Source: Microcoleus sp. CAWBG506 (GTDB lineage: Bacteria > Cyanobacteriota > Cyanobacteriia > Cyanobacteriales > Microcoleaceae). From it: a stretch of DNA of 64,000 nt. The notes under the pieces were generated by a model. The model searched no databases. It saw only the letters and a list, made by a program, of their open reading frames with translations, and had not been told where the DNA came from. The stretch spans positions 1 to 64,000 of the forward strand of contig JAHREW010000007.1 of NCBI GenBank assembly GCA_020883125.1. The letters are read 5' to 3'. Below, piece after piece: positions 45,233 to 55,500 of the stretch (its first letter is position 1; every line of letters begins with the position of its first letter). A program made the position numbers and the translations under genes.

Positions 45233-45349
45233 GTGCTAACCCTCAAAATCGTAGTTAATATAGTTGTCCTATTCTTTGTTTCCCTGTTCATATTTGGATT
45301 TTTGTCCAATGACCCAGCTCGGAACCCCAACCGCAGAGACATGGAATAA
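45233..45349 (+). CDS. psbI: Photosystem II reaction center protein I
   Basis: A 38-residue single-helix subunit of photosystem II that sits beside D1 and helps assembly. The translation [16 protein letters not shown]... then [20 protein letters not shown] matches PsbI along its whole length: short lumenal N-terminus, one membrane helix, and the conserved FGFLSxDPxRNPxRxD tail. The start is GTG 45233, where other PsbI have Met; GGAG lies 12 bp upstream, and TTGACA/TATGAT-like boxes are seen near 45162-45173. Stop TAA 45347-45349. It stands alone, as psbI often does. Confidence 0.96.
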   Translation: MLTLKIVVNIVVLFFVSLFIFGFLSNDPARNPNRRDME

Positions 45350-45557
45350 GATCCATGTCGGGTTGCACCGGAAAGACTGTCCATGGTTGAAAGTGAGTCC
45401 AAAAACCAAAAATTGTACTTAGGCGTTGGTAGCCACTTGACTCAACCACAGAAATCCGATGCTAGCGGATTGGATACAAGCGAGCAATCCATCCAGCAGA
45501 TGAGGGGCGGGCCACAGCAGCCCCTGCTATGAACCCACAAACCATCAAAAATTAGTT

Positions 45558-45590
45558 AAAAAAAACTTAACCTCGCTGGTCAGTGAGGTT
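45558..45590 (-). terminator. Rho-independent-type terminator on the minus strand
   Basis: On the minus strand AACCTC(a)CTG pairs with CAG(c)GAGGTT and is followed by AAG and eight T residues, a textbook intrinsic terminator. No minus-strand gene lies upstream of it for several kilobases, so it may end a small non-coding RNA starting within about 45600-45880. Confidence 0.55.
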
Positions 45591-45680
45591 ATCTTGTGGT
45601 GAAAGCAAGTTCTAACAGCAGCCAGCATCCCAAGCAGCGCAGCCACTGCAAATTTCAGACATCAAATTTCTGTTTAAACA

Positions 45681-45832
45681 TTTATAGCAACCTAAATAGG
45701 TAACTAGGACATTTTCAATTGCTCAAACCATTAATTTTATTCCTTCTTCCTTCTTCCTTCTTCCTTCTTCCTTTATAGCAACCTAAATAGGTAACTAGGA
45801 CATTTTCAATTGCTCAAACCATTGATTTTATT
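45681..45832. repeat. 61-bp direct repeat (45681-45741 and 45772-45832)
   Basis: The two copies, beginning TTTATAGCAACCTAAATAGG, differ at one base (ATTAATTTT versus ATTGATTTT). Each is followed by TTCCTTC repeats (45742-45771 and about 45838-45872). It looks like a tandem duplication of a 91-bp unit mediated by the C/T tract. Confidence 0.92.
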
Positions 45833-45882
45833 GCATATTCCTTCTTCCTTCTTCCTTCTTCCTTCTTCCTTCTGCTATAACT

Positions 45883-48450
45883 ATGCCCTATCCGGTACCG
45901 CCACCAGAACCCCCTGCCATCATCAATATCACAAAGCCCAAAAAAGTCGCCCTCGCTGTGGCGGCCAGTGATAGAGACACCCGCAGCAACTCCACAGAAC
46001 AACCGGAACCAAGCCCAGCTATAGTTCTGTCAGAAGCAAAACCAGCCACCGAACCAGCACCCTCAGCCAGACTCCTGGACCCAACCGCAGCAGCAGGTGA
46101 GCCTTCAGAAATTGACGACCCCCTAGCAGCAGTGGCAAACGGCACTGCTGAGTTGAGATTTCAAAATCCCACTCCCGTTGTAGAAACCGCAACCAGGGAA
46201 ACTCCCAAAGACTCTTCCTTTACTACTTATCATTTTGCACCGCCACAAAATCGCCTTTCCGGTAGGAATCCAGCACCAACCCCAGAGGCATTATTGACTC
46301 AGAAAAAACCGGGGGAACAGGAACAACCGCAGGTTTCAGACCCCGATGAAGGCAGTTATCAGGCAAAGGGGCTGCAACTAGAAGATAAGTCACCTCCTGA
46401 ACCCCAGGATATTCCAGTTCCCGAACCACCGCCGGAACCAACACCAAGCGGACAACCACAGTTAGAAATTCCGACTCCGGGTACCGCCCCAACCCCCGGA
46501 ACGCCAGCATCGCCAAAACCGAAGCCCAAACCAGGCCCAGCCCCAGGAGTCCGCACCCCACCTTCCCAGCGGACGGTACCTTTCCCTGTGAGTCCGGCAG
46601 ATACGATTGAGGTGAAAGCAGACAGTCAGGAGTTTGATGACAAGCAGCAAATTGTCACGGCTATTGGTAATGTGGTGGTGCGGTTCCGACAAACGGTGAT
46701 TGATGCCGATCGCGCGATCGTCAATTTAGTCACCCGCCAAGTGATAGCATCCGGTAATGTCGCCTATACCCGCGGCCAACAAGTAGTCCGCGGGGAACGG
46801 ATGGACTTTAATCTCGGTCTCAATTCCGGTGCTGTCGAACAGGCAAAAGGTGAACTGTTCTTACCCGCAGCAGGTAGCGAGTTAACCCCCACACTCCCCA
46901 CAGATATCAGTGCTGGGACGATTCTCAATCAGCCCCTGAGCGATCGAATTACCAGTCAGCAGCCAGTGCGCGGAGTTCGCTCCCCCGGAGCTGCTACCTT
47001 TACCATCGGCGGTGGCGGACAGGGCTCACAGGTGACCGCACCCCAAATCACTGGGGCCGTTAACCGCGTTCGCTTTGAAGCAGAACGCCTCGAACTCCGA
47101 CCCGATGGCGTGAGGGTGGCTACTAATATTCGGATTACTAATGACCCCTTTTCTCCGCCGGAACTGGAATACCGCGCCCAGACGGCGACGATTAGAAGGA
47201 TTTCTCCCACGGCGGAGGAATTGGTCACAACTAAACCTCGTTTGGTGTTCGACAACCGGGTGAAAATACCTGTGTATCCTCGCCGACAGGTGTTTGACAG
47301 TCAGCAGCGGAATGGCCCGTGTTTGACCTTTGGCTTCGATGGGGGCGATCGCGGTGGTTTGTATGCTGAGTGCGCTTTGGATGTACTGCAAGCAGGGCCA
47401 GTCAGGCTGACTTTGACTCCCCAGGTTTATCTTCAGCGGACGATCGAAAAACACGGCGGTAGCCCCTTTTCCCCCGATAGTTACGGCCTGAAAGCGAAGT
47501 TGACAGCGGCCCTGGGCCCTCGCACTAGGCTCGACGGTTCGGCAATATTTCTCAATTTTGATAATTTCCCGAATCTAGCTGAAAATGCTTTTCGGGGTAA
47601 TTTGCGTTTGCGGCAGTCGATCGGCACTCACACTCTGGTGGGGGAATATAGCTATCGCGATCGTCTCTTTAACGGTTCTCTAGGCTTTCAAACCGTCAAC
47701 AGCAGCCTGGGAGTTGTTCTCACTTCCCCCATCATCCCCCTGGGAAAGTCTGGCATTAATCTTAGTTACCAAGCCGGTTATCAATTTATCAATGCTGACA
47801 CCGACAGATTTGACTTGCTCGAACCTGTGAGGGAAAATAACCGCATCGATTTGAGCCGCTTACAACTGAGCGCAGCCTTAACCCGCGACTTTACCCTATG
47901 GCAGGGTAAATCCCTCCCCCGCACTCCTACCCAGGGTTTGAAGTATACGCGGACTCCGGTGGTTCCTTACGTGAAACTGGCTTTGGGTATCCGTGGTGTT
48001 GGGAGTTTTTACAGCAGTGACGATCGACAAAATTCTCTCGCCGGTAGTGTCGGCATTCAAGGGCAATTCGGTCATTTCTCCCGCCCTTTCCTGGACTACA
48101 CTGGGTTTAACGTGACTTACACTCAGGTAGGACGGGATGGTCTATCCCCATTTTTGTTCGATCGCCTGGTAGATGTCAGAATCCTTTCCTTTGGACTTGT
48201 CCAACAAGTTTATCGCGGGTTTCGAGTCGGAATTCAAAGTGCTATTAATTTAGATACCAAGGAAACCATTAGTACAAATTACACTTTGGAATACAGTCGC
48301 CGCAGTTATGCAATCATTTTACGTTTTAATCCAGAACGTCAAGTCGGTAGCCTGACTTTTAGGATTAGCGACTTCAATTGGAATGGCACTCCAGAATCCT
48401 TTGGTGGGGATGTGCGAAGTGTAGAAGGAGGCGTGCGTTTATCCGATTAA
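45883..48450 (+). CDS. DUF3769 protein: OstA/LptD-like outer-membrane LPS assembly protein
   Basis: An 855-residue protein, the cyanobacterial counterpart of LptD. The first 240 residues are Pro/Glu-rich and disordered, without a clear signal peptide, so the true start may be further up or in a different context than the ATG 45883 chosen here. Residues about 240-330 form an OstA/LptA-like beta-jelly-roll (DSQEFDDKQQIVTAIGNVVVRFRQ, VIASGNVAYTRGQQ). The C-terminal 480 or so residues are a beta-barrel with alternating hydrophobic strands (TLVGEYSYRDRLFNGSLGF, TLEYSRRSYAIILRFNPERQ). Predicted role: insertion of lipopolysaccharide in the outer membrane. The ATG follows a C/T tract, as for the ABC gene at 26533. 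Confidence 0.85.
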   Translation: MPYPVPPPEPPAIINITKPKKVALAVAASDRDTRSNSTEQPEPSPAIVLSEAKPATEPAPSARLLDPTAAAGEPSEIDDPLAAVANGTAELRFQNPTPVVETATRETPKDSSFTTYHFAPPQNRLSGRNPAPTPEALLTQKKPGEQEQPQVSDPDEGSYQAKGLQLEDKSPPEPQDIPVPEPPPEPTPSGQPQLEIPTPGTAPTPGTPASPKPKPKPGPAPGVRTPPSQRTVPFPVSPADTIEVKADSQEFDDKQQIVTAIGNVVVRFRQTVIDADRAIVNLVTRQVIASGNVAYTRGQQVVRGERMDFNLGLNSGAVEQAKGELFLPAAGSELTPTLPTDISAGTILNQPLSDRITSQQPVRGVRSPGAATFTIGGGGQGSQVTAPQITGAVNRVRFEAERLELRPDGVRVATNIRITNDPFSPPELEYRAQTATIRRISPTAEELVTTKPRLVFDNRVKIPVYPRRQVFDSQQRNGPCLTFGFDGGDRGGLYAECALDVLQAGPVRLTLTPQVYLQRTIEKHGGSPFSPDSYGLKAKLTAALGPRTRLDGSAIFLNFDNFPNLAENAFRGNLRLRQSIGTHTLVGEYSYRDRLFNGSLGFQTVNSSLGVVLTSPIIPLGKSGINLSYQAGYQFINADTDRFDLLEPVRENNRIDLSRLQLSAALTRDFTLWQGKSLPRTPTQGLKYTRTPVVPYVKLALGIRGVGSFYSSDDRQNSLAGSVGIQGQFGHFSRPFLDYTGFNVTYTQVGRDGLSPFLFDRLVDVRILSFGLVQQVYRGFRVGIQSAINLDTKETISTNYTLEYSRRSYAIILRFNPERQVGSLTFRISDFNWNGTPESFGGDVRSVEGGVRLSD

Positions 48451-48459
48451 TTAAATTAG

Positions 48460-48528
48460 TTATTGGTGATTATTTATTGGTTGTTTTCCGCAACCAAATA
48501 ACAACTCACCCTAAACAATCACCAATAA
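48460..48528. terminator. Hairpin after DUF3769 gene
   Basis: TTATTGGTGATT (48460-48471) pairs perfectly with AATCACCAATAA (48517-48528), with an inner GGTTGTT/AACAACT-type stem. It is followed by AACTAACAA tandem repeats up to the next gene (48530-48595). Confidence 0.55.
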
Positions 48529-48595
48529 CCACTAACAAATAACCACTAACAAATAATAACTAACAACTAACAACTAACAAAACAATAACTAACAA

Positions 48596-49264
48596 ATGAC
48601 AGAAGTGACGGCAATATCTGCACAAGCAGCAGCTCTGCTGGTTCACTATGGTTTTGACCTAGGTGGCAAGAAAGCAGAAAAATTGGCGGGTGAATGGTTG
48701 ACTAATTATCCGAGCCAGTGGCTCCGTTTAGCAGTGATTGAAGCGCTTTATCAAGGTCGTTACAAAGCCGTTTCTGTGGCACAAATATTGAGTATGTGGC
48801 AACGTTTGAACCAACCTGTATATCATTTTAATGGCGAGTTTGAACGCTTAGTTTGCAGCAATTTTCCTCAAGAATTAATGCTGGAAACTAATTTTAACTT
48901 TTCCGAAGAACAGAGATTTTCACCGAATCCAGAATCGCATTTAGGTGAGCTAGAACTAGATTTGCTTCCGACTCCAGATGTTGAATTTGATCCCGCCGAT
49001 GATGCAGAACTCCCTAAAGTAGAGACTGAGGAAATATCAGAATTGTCCGCAGTCAATCGCACCAGGGAAAATGCAGAAGTTGTAATTTATGAAGATTTGG
49101 CAGTAACTGCTGTGGCAGATAAAGCCGAAGCTGATATTTCAGTCGCCTCGCAATTGGTTGAAAAATCAGTCCCCATCGTCAAATATACTGATTTTCACTC
49201 CAAGTTAAAAGCTATTGCCAAAGAAGGCCGCAGAAAAAAGGGAGAAAGAAGAAAAAAAGTCTGA
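48596..49264 (+). CDS. Conserved cyanobacterial protein of unknown function, 222 aa
   Basis: The N-terminal 100 residues are a compact helical domain (AAALLVHYGFDLGGKKAEKLAGEWL, WLRLAVIEALYQGRYKAVSVAQILSMWQR) that looks like a small DNA- or protein-binding helical fold; I cannot name it. A 60-residue acidic linker follows, then a short basic end, GRRKKGERRKKV. That end is encoded by GAAGAAGG-like purine repeats similar to the tracts elsewhere in the window, so it may be a recent addition. No signal peptide. Confidence 0.75.
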   Translation: MTEVTAISAQAAALLVHYGFDLGGKKAEKLAGEWLTNYPSQWLRLAVIEALYQGRYKAVSVAQILSMWQRLNQPVYHFNGEFERLVCSNFPQELMLETNFNFSEEQRFSPNPESHLGELELDLLPTPDVEFDPADDAELPKVETEEISELSAVNRTRENAEVVIYEDLAVTAVADKAEADISVASQLVEKSVPIVKYTDFHSKLKAIAKEGRRKKGERRKKV

Positions 49265-49376
49265 TACGGGCCTTGGGAACTGGGCGAAGCGAACGGGAGG
49301 AATTGGTTATGGGTTATTCGTTATTGATTATTAGTTATCAGAAACAACAAATAACAAATAACAAATAACAAAAAAA

Positions 49377-49889
49377 TTATTTTTTGGGGGCGGCTCCCAT
49401 CCGAATTTCTGAACAAAAAGAAGCTTGTTCATTACCGTTAGCTTCCTTGACAACACTGGTACGCAGTCGTAGGTTGGGGATGAGATACCAGAGGCGTTCT
49501 TCGGCATGAATAGTTTCAGATTCCGTAATCAATGTCAGCACGTCATCACAGCCCATCACGTAGCGAGTATTGCCCTTGTCTTGGAGCAGTTTGCCTTCCA
49601 TGGGATTGTCGGCATTGGGTAAGACGGCTAATATTGTAGAACCGATTTGTTTTTGCTCAGTGCGATCGGGAGTACCCTCCCAACTCACCCTAACGCTAGT
49701 TAAGCCAGTGGAATTCGGATCGATCGAGTGCTGTTGGCACAGCTTCACGACTGCGGGTTCGGTAGCCGTCAGTATTTCTATTTTGAGTTCAGATTTGCCA
49801 GCCTGCAATTCCCCGGAATTGAGATGGTGTACGGTACGCTGGGAAAACCATTTGCCTGCACTTAGCTCGAAAAACTCGATAACATCCAT
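49377..49889 (-). CDS. Phycobiliprotein chromophore lyase, CpcS/CpeS family (CpcS or CpcU)
   Basis: Attaches phycocyanobilin to a Cys of phycobiliprotein subunits. The 170-residue protein begins MDVIEFFELSAGKWFSQRTVHHL, the family hallmark, and ends with WYLIPNLRLRTSVV and ASFCSEIRMG, which are diagnostic for the lipocalin-like S-type lyase. Start chosen at ATG 49889; the longer frame begins with TTG 49910. CpcS and CpcU paralogues cannot be told apart reliably without alignment. Phycobilisome genes are not nearby. Confidence 0.92.
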   Translation of the reverse strand: MDVIEFFELSAGKWFSQRTVHHLNSGELQAGKSELKIEILTATEPAVVKLCQQHSIDPNSTGLTSVRVSWEGTPDRTEQKQIGSTILAVLPNADNPMEGKLLQDKGNTRYVMGCDDVLTLITESETIHAEERLWYLIPNLRLRTSVVKEANGNEQASFCSEIRMGAAPKK

Positions 49890-50257
49890 GAATTTTGTCT
49901 CTGAACTCAATACTTCTCTATTTTGTATATTTTAAAGGAAATGAGGAACAACTGCAAAGCTGTCAAGGGGTTTTCAGTTTGAAATTAATCAGTTCAAGTA
50001 ACCGTAGAGGGCGCTTAGGCTACATAAAAATACCAGAGACAGCAACAGAGGGACAATCATCCTGTCAGCAGGATATATTAACAAGAATCAAAAAACTAAA
50101 ATAATGATATAATTCTTAACTACAAAGATGGGTGCGATACCACTAGCAAACAGAAATTAAATATGTCATGCTAACAAAAGAGACAAGTTTCTCGATCGGG
50201 TTGTTAGTAAGGTGCAGTTAGCGATCGCATACATTTGACAAAAACATCCAAAAATTT
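49890..50257. other. About 370-bp intergenic region, no gene seen
   Basis: Divergent promoters of the bilin lyase and WD40 genes must lie here. Short frames are present but have no composition bias or ribosome site. No repeat or hairpin stands out. Confidence 0.5.
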
Positions 50258-52489
50258 ATGAGCGAGTTTACGCCAGGGTCAGAGCCTATGCTGCCGGCAG
50301 CACAGATTCCAGAACTGGAAATCCAGCCCAGTCAGTTAGTCGCCAATTCCGACGTCAATCGATTATACAGCTTACTAACAGATTACAATTTTATTCAAAC
50401 TAAGCTGTCAGCATCGGGACTACAGCCCCTAATAGAAGATTACAATTTAGCAATAAACCTCCCGAATTTACTAGACTCTCACCACATAAAAACCCTCAAA
50501 TTAATCCAAGAAACACTGCGAATTTCTGCCCACATTATCCTCCCAGATCATACCCAACTACCCACACAACTAATTGCCCGCTTGATGTGTTTTGAAAATC
50601 CCGAAATTCAAGCACTACTAGCCCAAGCAAACCACCAGAAATATCCCTGGTTCCGACCATTAACTCCCAGTTTCACCCCTCCGGGAGGAAGATTGCAACG
50701 CACCCTCACGGGACATACAGATTGGGTACAAGCTGTAGCAATTACCCCCGACAGTAAGCGGGTAATTTCTGGCTCATCCGACCATAATATCAAAGTTTGG
50801 CATTTAGAAACAGGAGAGGAAATTTTCACCCTGACAGGTCATCTTACCTACGTCAATGCTGTGGCAGTAACCCCCGATGGCACTCAACTAATTTCCGGTT
50901 CTTGGGATAATACGATCAAGATTTGGAACCTCGAAACAGGACAAGAAGTATTTACCTTTGCCGGTGATATCTTTGCCGTAGAAGCTGTAGCAGTTACTCC
51001 CGACGGCAAAGCACTAATTTCTGGTTCATGGGATGGCAGTATTAAGGTTTGGGATTTAAAAAACAGGGAAATAATTTTTAACCTCAAAAGTCATACAAGT
51101 TTTGTACAATCTGTAGCAGTAACACCGGACAGCAAGCGGTTGATTTCTGGTTCCGGCGATAACAGCATCAAAGTCTGGAATTTAGAAACTGGAAAAGAAA
51201 TTTTCACTCTGACTGGTCATCGCGATTGGGTCAAATCAGTAGTAGTTAGTCCCGACGGAGAAAAGATTATTTCTGGTAGTTATGACGGCACAATAAAAGT
51301 CTGGAGTTTGAGAGAAAGAAAGAAACTATTTACATTAGGAACTCATGACAGTTTCATCCAATCTGTGGCAATAACTCCCGATGGCCAGCGAGTAATTTCT
51401 GCTTCCGGTGACAAAACTATCAAAGTTTGGCATCTAGAAACCAAAGCAGAAATATTCAGTTTTACAGATCACATCGCCCCGGTGAATGCTGTGGCGGTGA
51501 GTGCGGACGGTAAATGGATAGTTTCTGGTTCCTCTGACAAAACTCTCAAAGTTTTGTCAGAGGAACCAGAAACAGAAAATGTATCATTTATAGCTCATCA
51601 TGACTCGGTAAATTCTGTGGTAGTGACAGCAGATGGTACTAAAGCAATTTCGGGATCCGGCGACAACACCATTAAAGTCTGGAATCTGGGAAATGGAGAA
51701 GAAATTTTGACTATTGATGGTCATAAAGATTGGGTTAAAGCAATCGCTGTCACCCCAGACAGCCAGCGAATAATTTCTGGTTCCGGAGACCAAACTATGA
51801 AAGTTTGGAATCTGAAAACAGGAGAGGAAATTAGGAGTTTCGCAGGTCATACAGACTGGATAAATTCTGTAGCTGTGACTGCGGACAGCAGGATGGTAAT
51901 TTCTGGTTCCGGTGACAAAACTATTAAGGTTTGGAGTCTGGAAACAGGAGAAGAAATTTTTACATTTGTAGGTCATACTGACGGGATAAAAGCTGTTGCA
52001 GTTACTGCTGACGGTAAACGCTTAATTTCTGCGGCTGGTGATAAAACTCTCAAAGTTTGGAGTTTGGGAACCGAAAAAAATAGTTTGGCTGACCTCTGGA
52101 ATTTAGTAGTAAAAAATCAACTTTTCACTCTCAAAGGTGATGAAAATTCAGTCAATGCTGTAGCAGTTACAGCGGATGGTAAATGGGCAGTTTCTGGGGG
52201 TAGGAAGAGCCTGATTAAAGTTTGGGATTTGTCAAGTAGAAAGCAAATTTTCACTTTGGCTGGTCATGGTGATGCGGTAACAGCTTTGGCGACGGTGGGG
52301 ACTAGGGTGATTTCTGTTTCTGATGACAATACCCTGAGAGTTTGGGATTTGTTAAGTCGGGAAGTAATTGCTATTTTTCGGGGAGATAGTGCGTTGAAAT
52401 CTTGTGCTATTGCACCGGATGGGGTGACAATTGTGGTGGGGGAAGTTTCGGGGCGGGTGCATTTTTTAAAGTTAGAAAATAGTTATTAG
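50258..52489 (+). CDS. WD40 beta-propeller protein, 14 repeats, no NTPase domain
   Basis: A 743-residue scaffold. Residues 1-145 are helical (LYSLLTDYNFIQTKLSASGLQPLIEDYNLA) and resemble the helical arm that links NB-ARC or kinase domains to WD40 repeats in cyanobacterial signalling proteins. They are followed by 14 WD40 units (for example GHTDWVQAVAITPDSKRVIS), which is enough for two seven-blade propellers. No NB-ARC, kinase or peptidase domain is present, so it is either a free scaffold or the remnant of a STAND protein. No signal peptide. The PLD-helicase operon starts 107 bp downstream on the same strand; a functional link is possible but unsupported. Confidence 0.92.
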   Translation: MSEFTPGSEPMLPAAQIPELEIQPSQLVANSDVNRLYSLLTDYNFIQTKLSASGLQPLIEDYNLAINLPNLLDSHHIKTLKLIQETLRISAHIILPDHTQLPTQLIARLMCFENPEIQALLAQANHQKYPWFRPLTPSFTPPGGRLQRTLTGHTDWVQAVAITPDSKRVISGSSDHNIKVWHLETGEEIFTLTGHLTYVNAVAVTPDGTQLISGSWDNTIKIWNLETGQEVFTFAGDIFAVEAVAVTPDGKALISGSWDGSIKVWDLKNREIIFNLKSHTSFVQSVAVTPDSKRLISGSGDNSIKVWNLETGKEIFTLTGHRDWVKSVVVSPDGEKIISGSYDGTIKVWSLRERKKLFTLGTHDSFIQSVAITPDGQRVISASGDKTIKVWHLETKAEIFSFTDHIAPVNAVAVSADGKWIVSGSSDKTLKVLSEEPETENVSFIAHHDSVNSVVVTADGTKAISGSGDNTIKVWNLGNGEEILTIDGHKDWVKAIAVTPDSQRIISGSGDQTMKVWNLKTGEEIRSFAGHTDWINSVAVTADSRMVISGSGDKTIKVWSLETGEEIFTFVGHTDGIKAVAVTADGKRLISAAGDKTLKVWSLGTEKNSLADLWNLVVKNQLFTLKGDENSVNAVAVTADGKWAVSGGRKSLIKVWDLSSRKQIFTLAGHGDAVTALATVGTRVISVSDDNTLRVWDLLSREVIAIFRGDSALKSCAIAPDGVTIVVGEVSGRVHFLKLENSY

Positions 52490-52562
52490 TCCTCCGTCCC
52501 TAGTCATTAGTTACTGTGGCGATGGTTAAATAATCGCACTTTTGTAGTTGTACCAGTAGAAT

Positions 52563-52598
52563 ATAGCCTAATGCAACAAGCGAACAAAGGTAGGCTAT
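52563..52598 (+). promoter_or_regulatory. Start-codon hairpin or operator of the helicase operon
   Basis: ATAGCCTA (52563-52570) and TAGGCTAT (52591-52598) are a perfect 8-bp inverted repeat with a 20-nt loop. The second arm includes the first two bases of the ATG (52597), and the AAAGG ribosome site (52586-52590) is in the loop. In RNA this could mask the start; in DNA it could bind a dimeric repressor. Confidence 0.5.
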
Positions 52599-55500
52599 GT
52601 CACAGCATGATTCTTCTCTCCCAAAGTCGGCAATTAGAGACAACCGTCATCGCGGAACTGTGGGCGATTTTTTGAAAGCCAAGGTTGAGGAAAACTCAAC
52701 CCTATCCATTGTTTCTGCTTACTTTACAATTTATGCCTTTGATGCTTTGAAGGAACAACTTCTAGGTATTAAAAGCTTGAAATTTCTCTTTGGCGAACCG
52801 CGCTTCATCAAGTCTCTTGACCCCAGTAAAACTGATAAAAAGGCGTTCCAAATTGAGGATCAGGGCTTGCAGCTACAGAATCGGTTGCAGCAAAAACGGG
52901 TTGCGAAAGAATGTGCAGAATGGATTGAAAAAAAAGTCCAGATACGGTCTGTAAAGCAATCTAATTTACTGCATGGCAAAATGTATCATATTGCTCATAA
53001 CGGAAGTGAAAATGCTATTATGGGCAGTTCTAATTTTACCGTGCGGGGACTGGGATTAGGTACGAAATATAACAATATTGAACTCAATCTAGAAGTAGAT
53101 AGTAAACGGGATACCCGCGACCTTAAAGCCTGGTTTGATGAACTCTGGAATGATGCCGAACTAATCGAAGATGTCACACAAGACGTGCTGCTGTACCTAG
53201 AGCAACTTTACCAGAATAATTCTCCTGAGTTCATCTACTACAAAACTTTATTTCATATCTTCGAGACATTCCTAGATGACCTAGAAAAAAGCGATATTCT
53301 CAGCGAACAGCTACACCTATTTGACACAGAAATCTGGAAATCTCTATTTGAATTTCAAAAAGACGGAGTTAAGGCAGCCATTAATAAAATCCGACGATAT
53401 AACGGGTGTATTATTGCTGATAGTGTTGGTTTAGGTAAAACATTTGAAGCTCTAGCGGTGATTAAATATTTTGAACTTCGCAATGAAAAAGTTTTGGTTC
53501 TTTGTCCCAAAAAACTCCGCGAGAATTGGACTGTATATCTAGCACAGAATAATAGCGATCTCAATCCTTTGGTTAAAGACCGCTTTAACTATACAGTCCT
53601 GTCTCACACCGACTTGAGTCGTGACTCTGGTTACTCTGGGGACATTAATTTAGCAACGATTAATTGGGGTAACTATGACTTGGTAGTTATTGACGAATCG
53701 CACAATTTCCGCAACAACATCAAGAGCAAACGGGACGAATCTGGCAATCCAATTAGAAAGAGCCGTTACGAAAGGTTGATGGATGACATTATCAAGAGCG
53801 GTGTCAAAACTAAGGTGTTACTCTTATCAGCAACTCCGGTTAACAATGATTTAAAGGATTTGCGGAATCAACTTTATTTTATAACAGAAGGTAGCGACGG
53901 TGCGTTTCGCGAATCGCTGGGAATTGTCAGTCTGCGCGATACACTAGCTGATGCTCAGGGGAAATTTACCAAGTGGGCTAAGAAAAGTCGCGATCGCAAA
54001 ACTAGCGAACTGCTGGAAGAACTAAGTTCTGCTTTTTTCAAACTGCTGGACGAATTGACGATCGCCCGATCGCGCAAACACATTCAAAAATACTACAAAG
54101 ATGCGATCGCCCAATTAGGCGGCTTTCCAGAACGGCTCAAACCGATCTCCGTATTTCCTGAGATTGACCGAGAGGGTGAGTTCATGTCCTACGAACAGCT
54201 TAACAGCGAAATTTCTAAATATCAACTCTCGTTATTCAACCCTTCAAAATATGTCCTGTCGCCATACCGTTCAGTGTATGAAAATAAAACAGGGCGAAAT
54301 TTCAAACAGAGCGATCGCGAACGGTGTTTGATTGGTATGATGAAAGTCAATTTCCTTAAACGCTTAGAAAGCTCCATCCATTCCTTTGCGCTGACAATAG
54401 AGCGCACAATTACCAAAATTGAATATCTAGAGACCAAAATTCAAAAGTTTCAGCAATTGCAGCAATCTCGTGACGCTAACGAGACAGTTATTTTCAGCGA
54501 TTTGATGATTGAAGATTTCGACGATGAAGAGTTGCAAGATGCCATGCAAGTAGGTCAAAAGCTGACATTTCAAATGGCGCACCTCAATGTCGAAACGTGG
54601 TTAAAAGACCTGAAACGTGACAAGGAACAGCTTAAAAAAATCTACAATTCTGCCCAAAGCATTTCTGTTGAACGCGATGCCAAGCTGGCTCAGTTAAAAT
54701 CACTGATCGCCGAGAAAGTCAAGCATCCTACAACTAACAAGCAGGGCCAACCAAATCGCAAGGTTTTAGTCTTTACTGCCTTTGCTGATACAGCAGTCTA
54801 TCTCTACGAAGGATTGCGGGAGTGGGCAACATTAGACTTAAAAATTAACTTAGCTTTGGTGACTGGTGGTTCGGCGAAAAATCAGACCACCTTTGGCAAA
54901 AATGAGTTCAATCACGTCCTGACAAATTTTTCGCCTTTCGCCAAGAAACGCGCCAAAATTCCATCTATGCGGCAAGACGGCGAGATTGACCTATTAATTG
55001 CCACAGATTGTATTTCAGAAGGACAAAATTTACAAGATTGTGATTATCTGATTAACTACGACATACACTGGAACCCAGTCCGAATTATCCAGCGGTTCGG
55101 TAGGTGCGATCGCATTGGTAGCCCCAACCACACGGTACAATTAATTAATTTTTGGCCTACAGAGGACTTGGATCAGTACATAAATCTGAAAAATCGAGTA
55201 GAAGCACGGATGGCTTTAGCGGACATAGCTGGTACATTTGAAGATAACCTGCTGGAGGTAAAGGAGATTCAAGAACGGATTGAGAGTGATTTGAAATACC
55301 GCGACAAGCAGTTGCTGCGATTGAAAGACGAGGTGCTGGATCTCGAAGATTTCACCGAGACTGTAGCCCTAACGGAATTCACTCTCGATGATTTCCGAAT
55401 GGAACTAGCCAAATACATTGAGAGCAACCGCAAACTACTCCAAGATGCCCCTTTAGGACTCTATGCAGTAGTTCCAACTAACTCGGAGTACCCGATAATT

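Larger units (their letters stand above)
45350..45882. other. 533-bp intergenic region with hairpins and duplicated sequence
   Basis: No protein gene seen. It contains hairpins AATCCG-CGGATT (45453-45471) and AGGGGC-GCCCCT (45503-45525), a minus-strand terminator-like stem (45558-45590), and two 61-bp direct repeats, each followed by a (TTCCTTC)n tract, that end at the start codon of the DUF3769 gene. An unannotated small RNA is possible but unproven. Confidence 0.6.
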
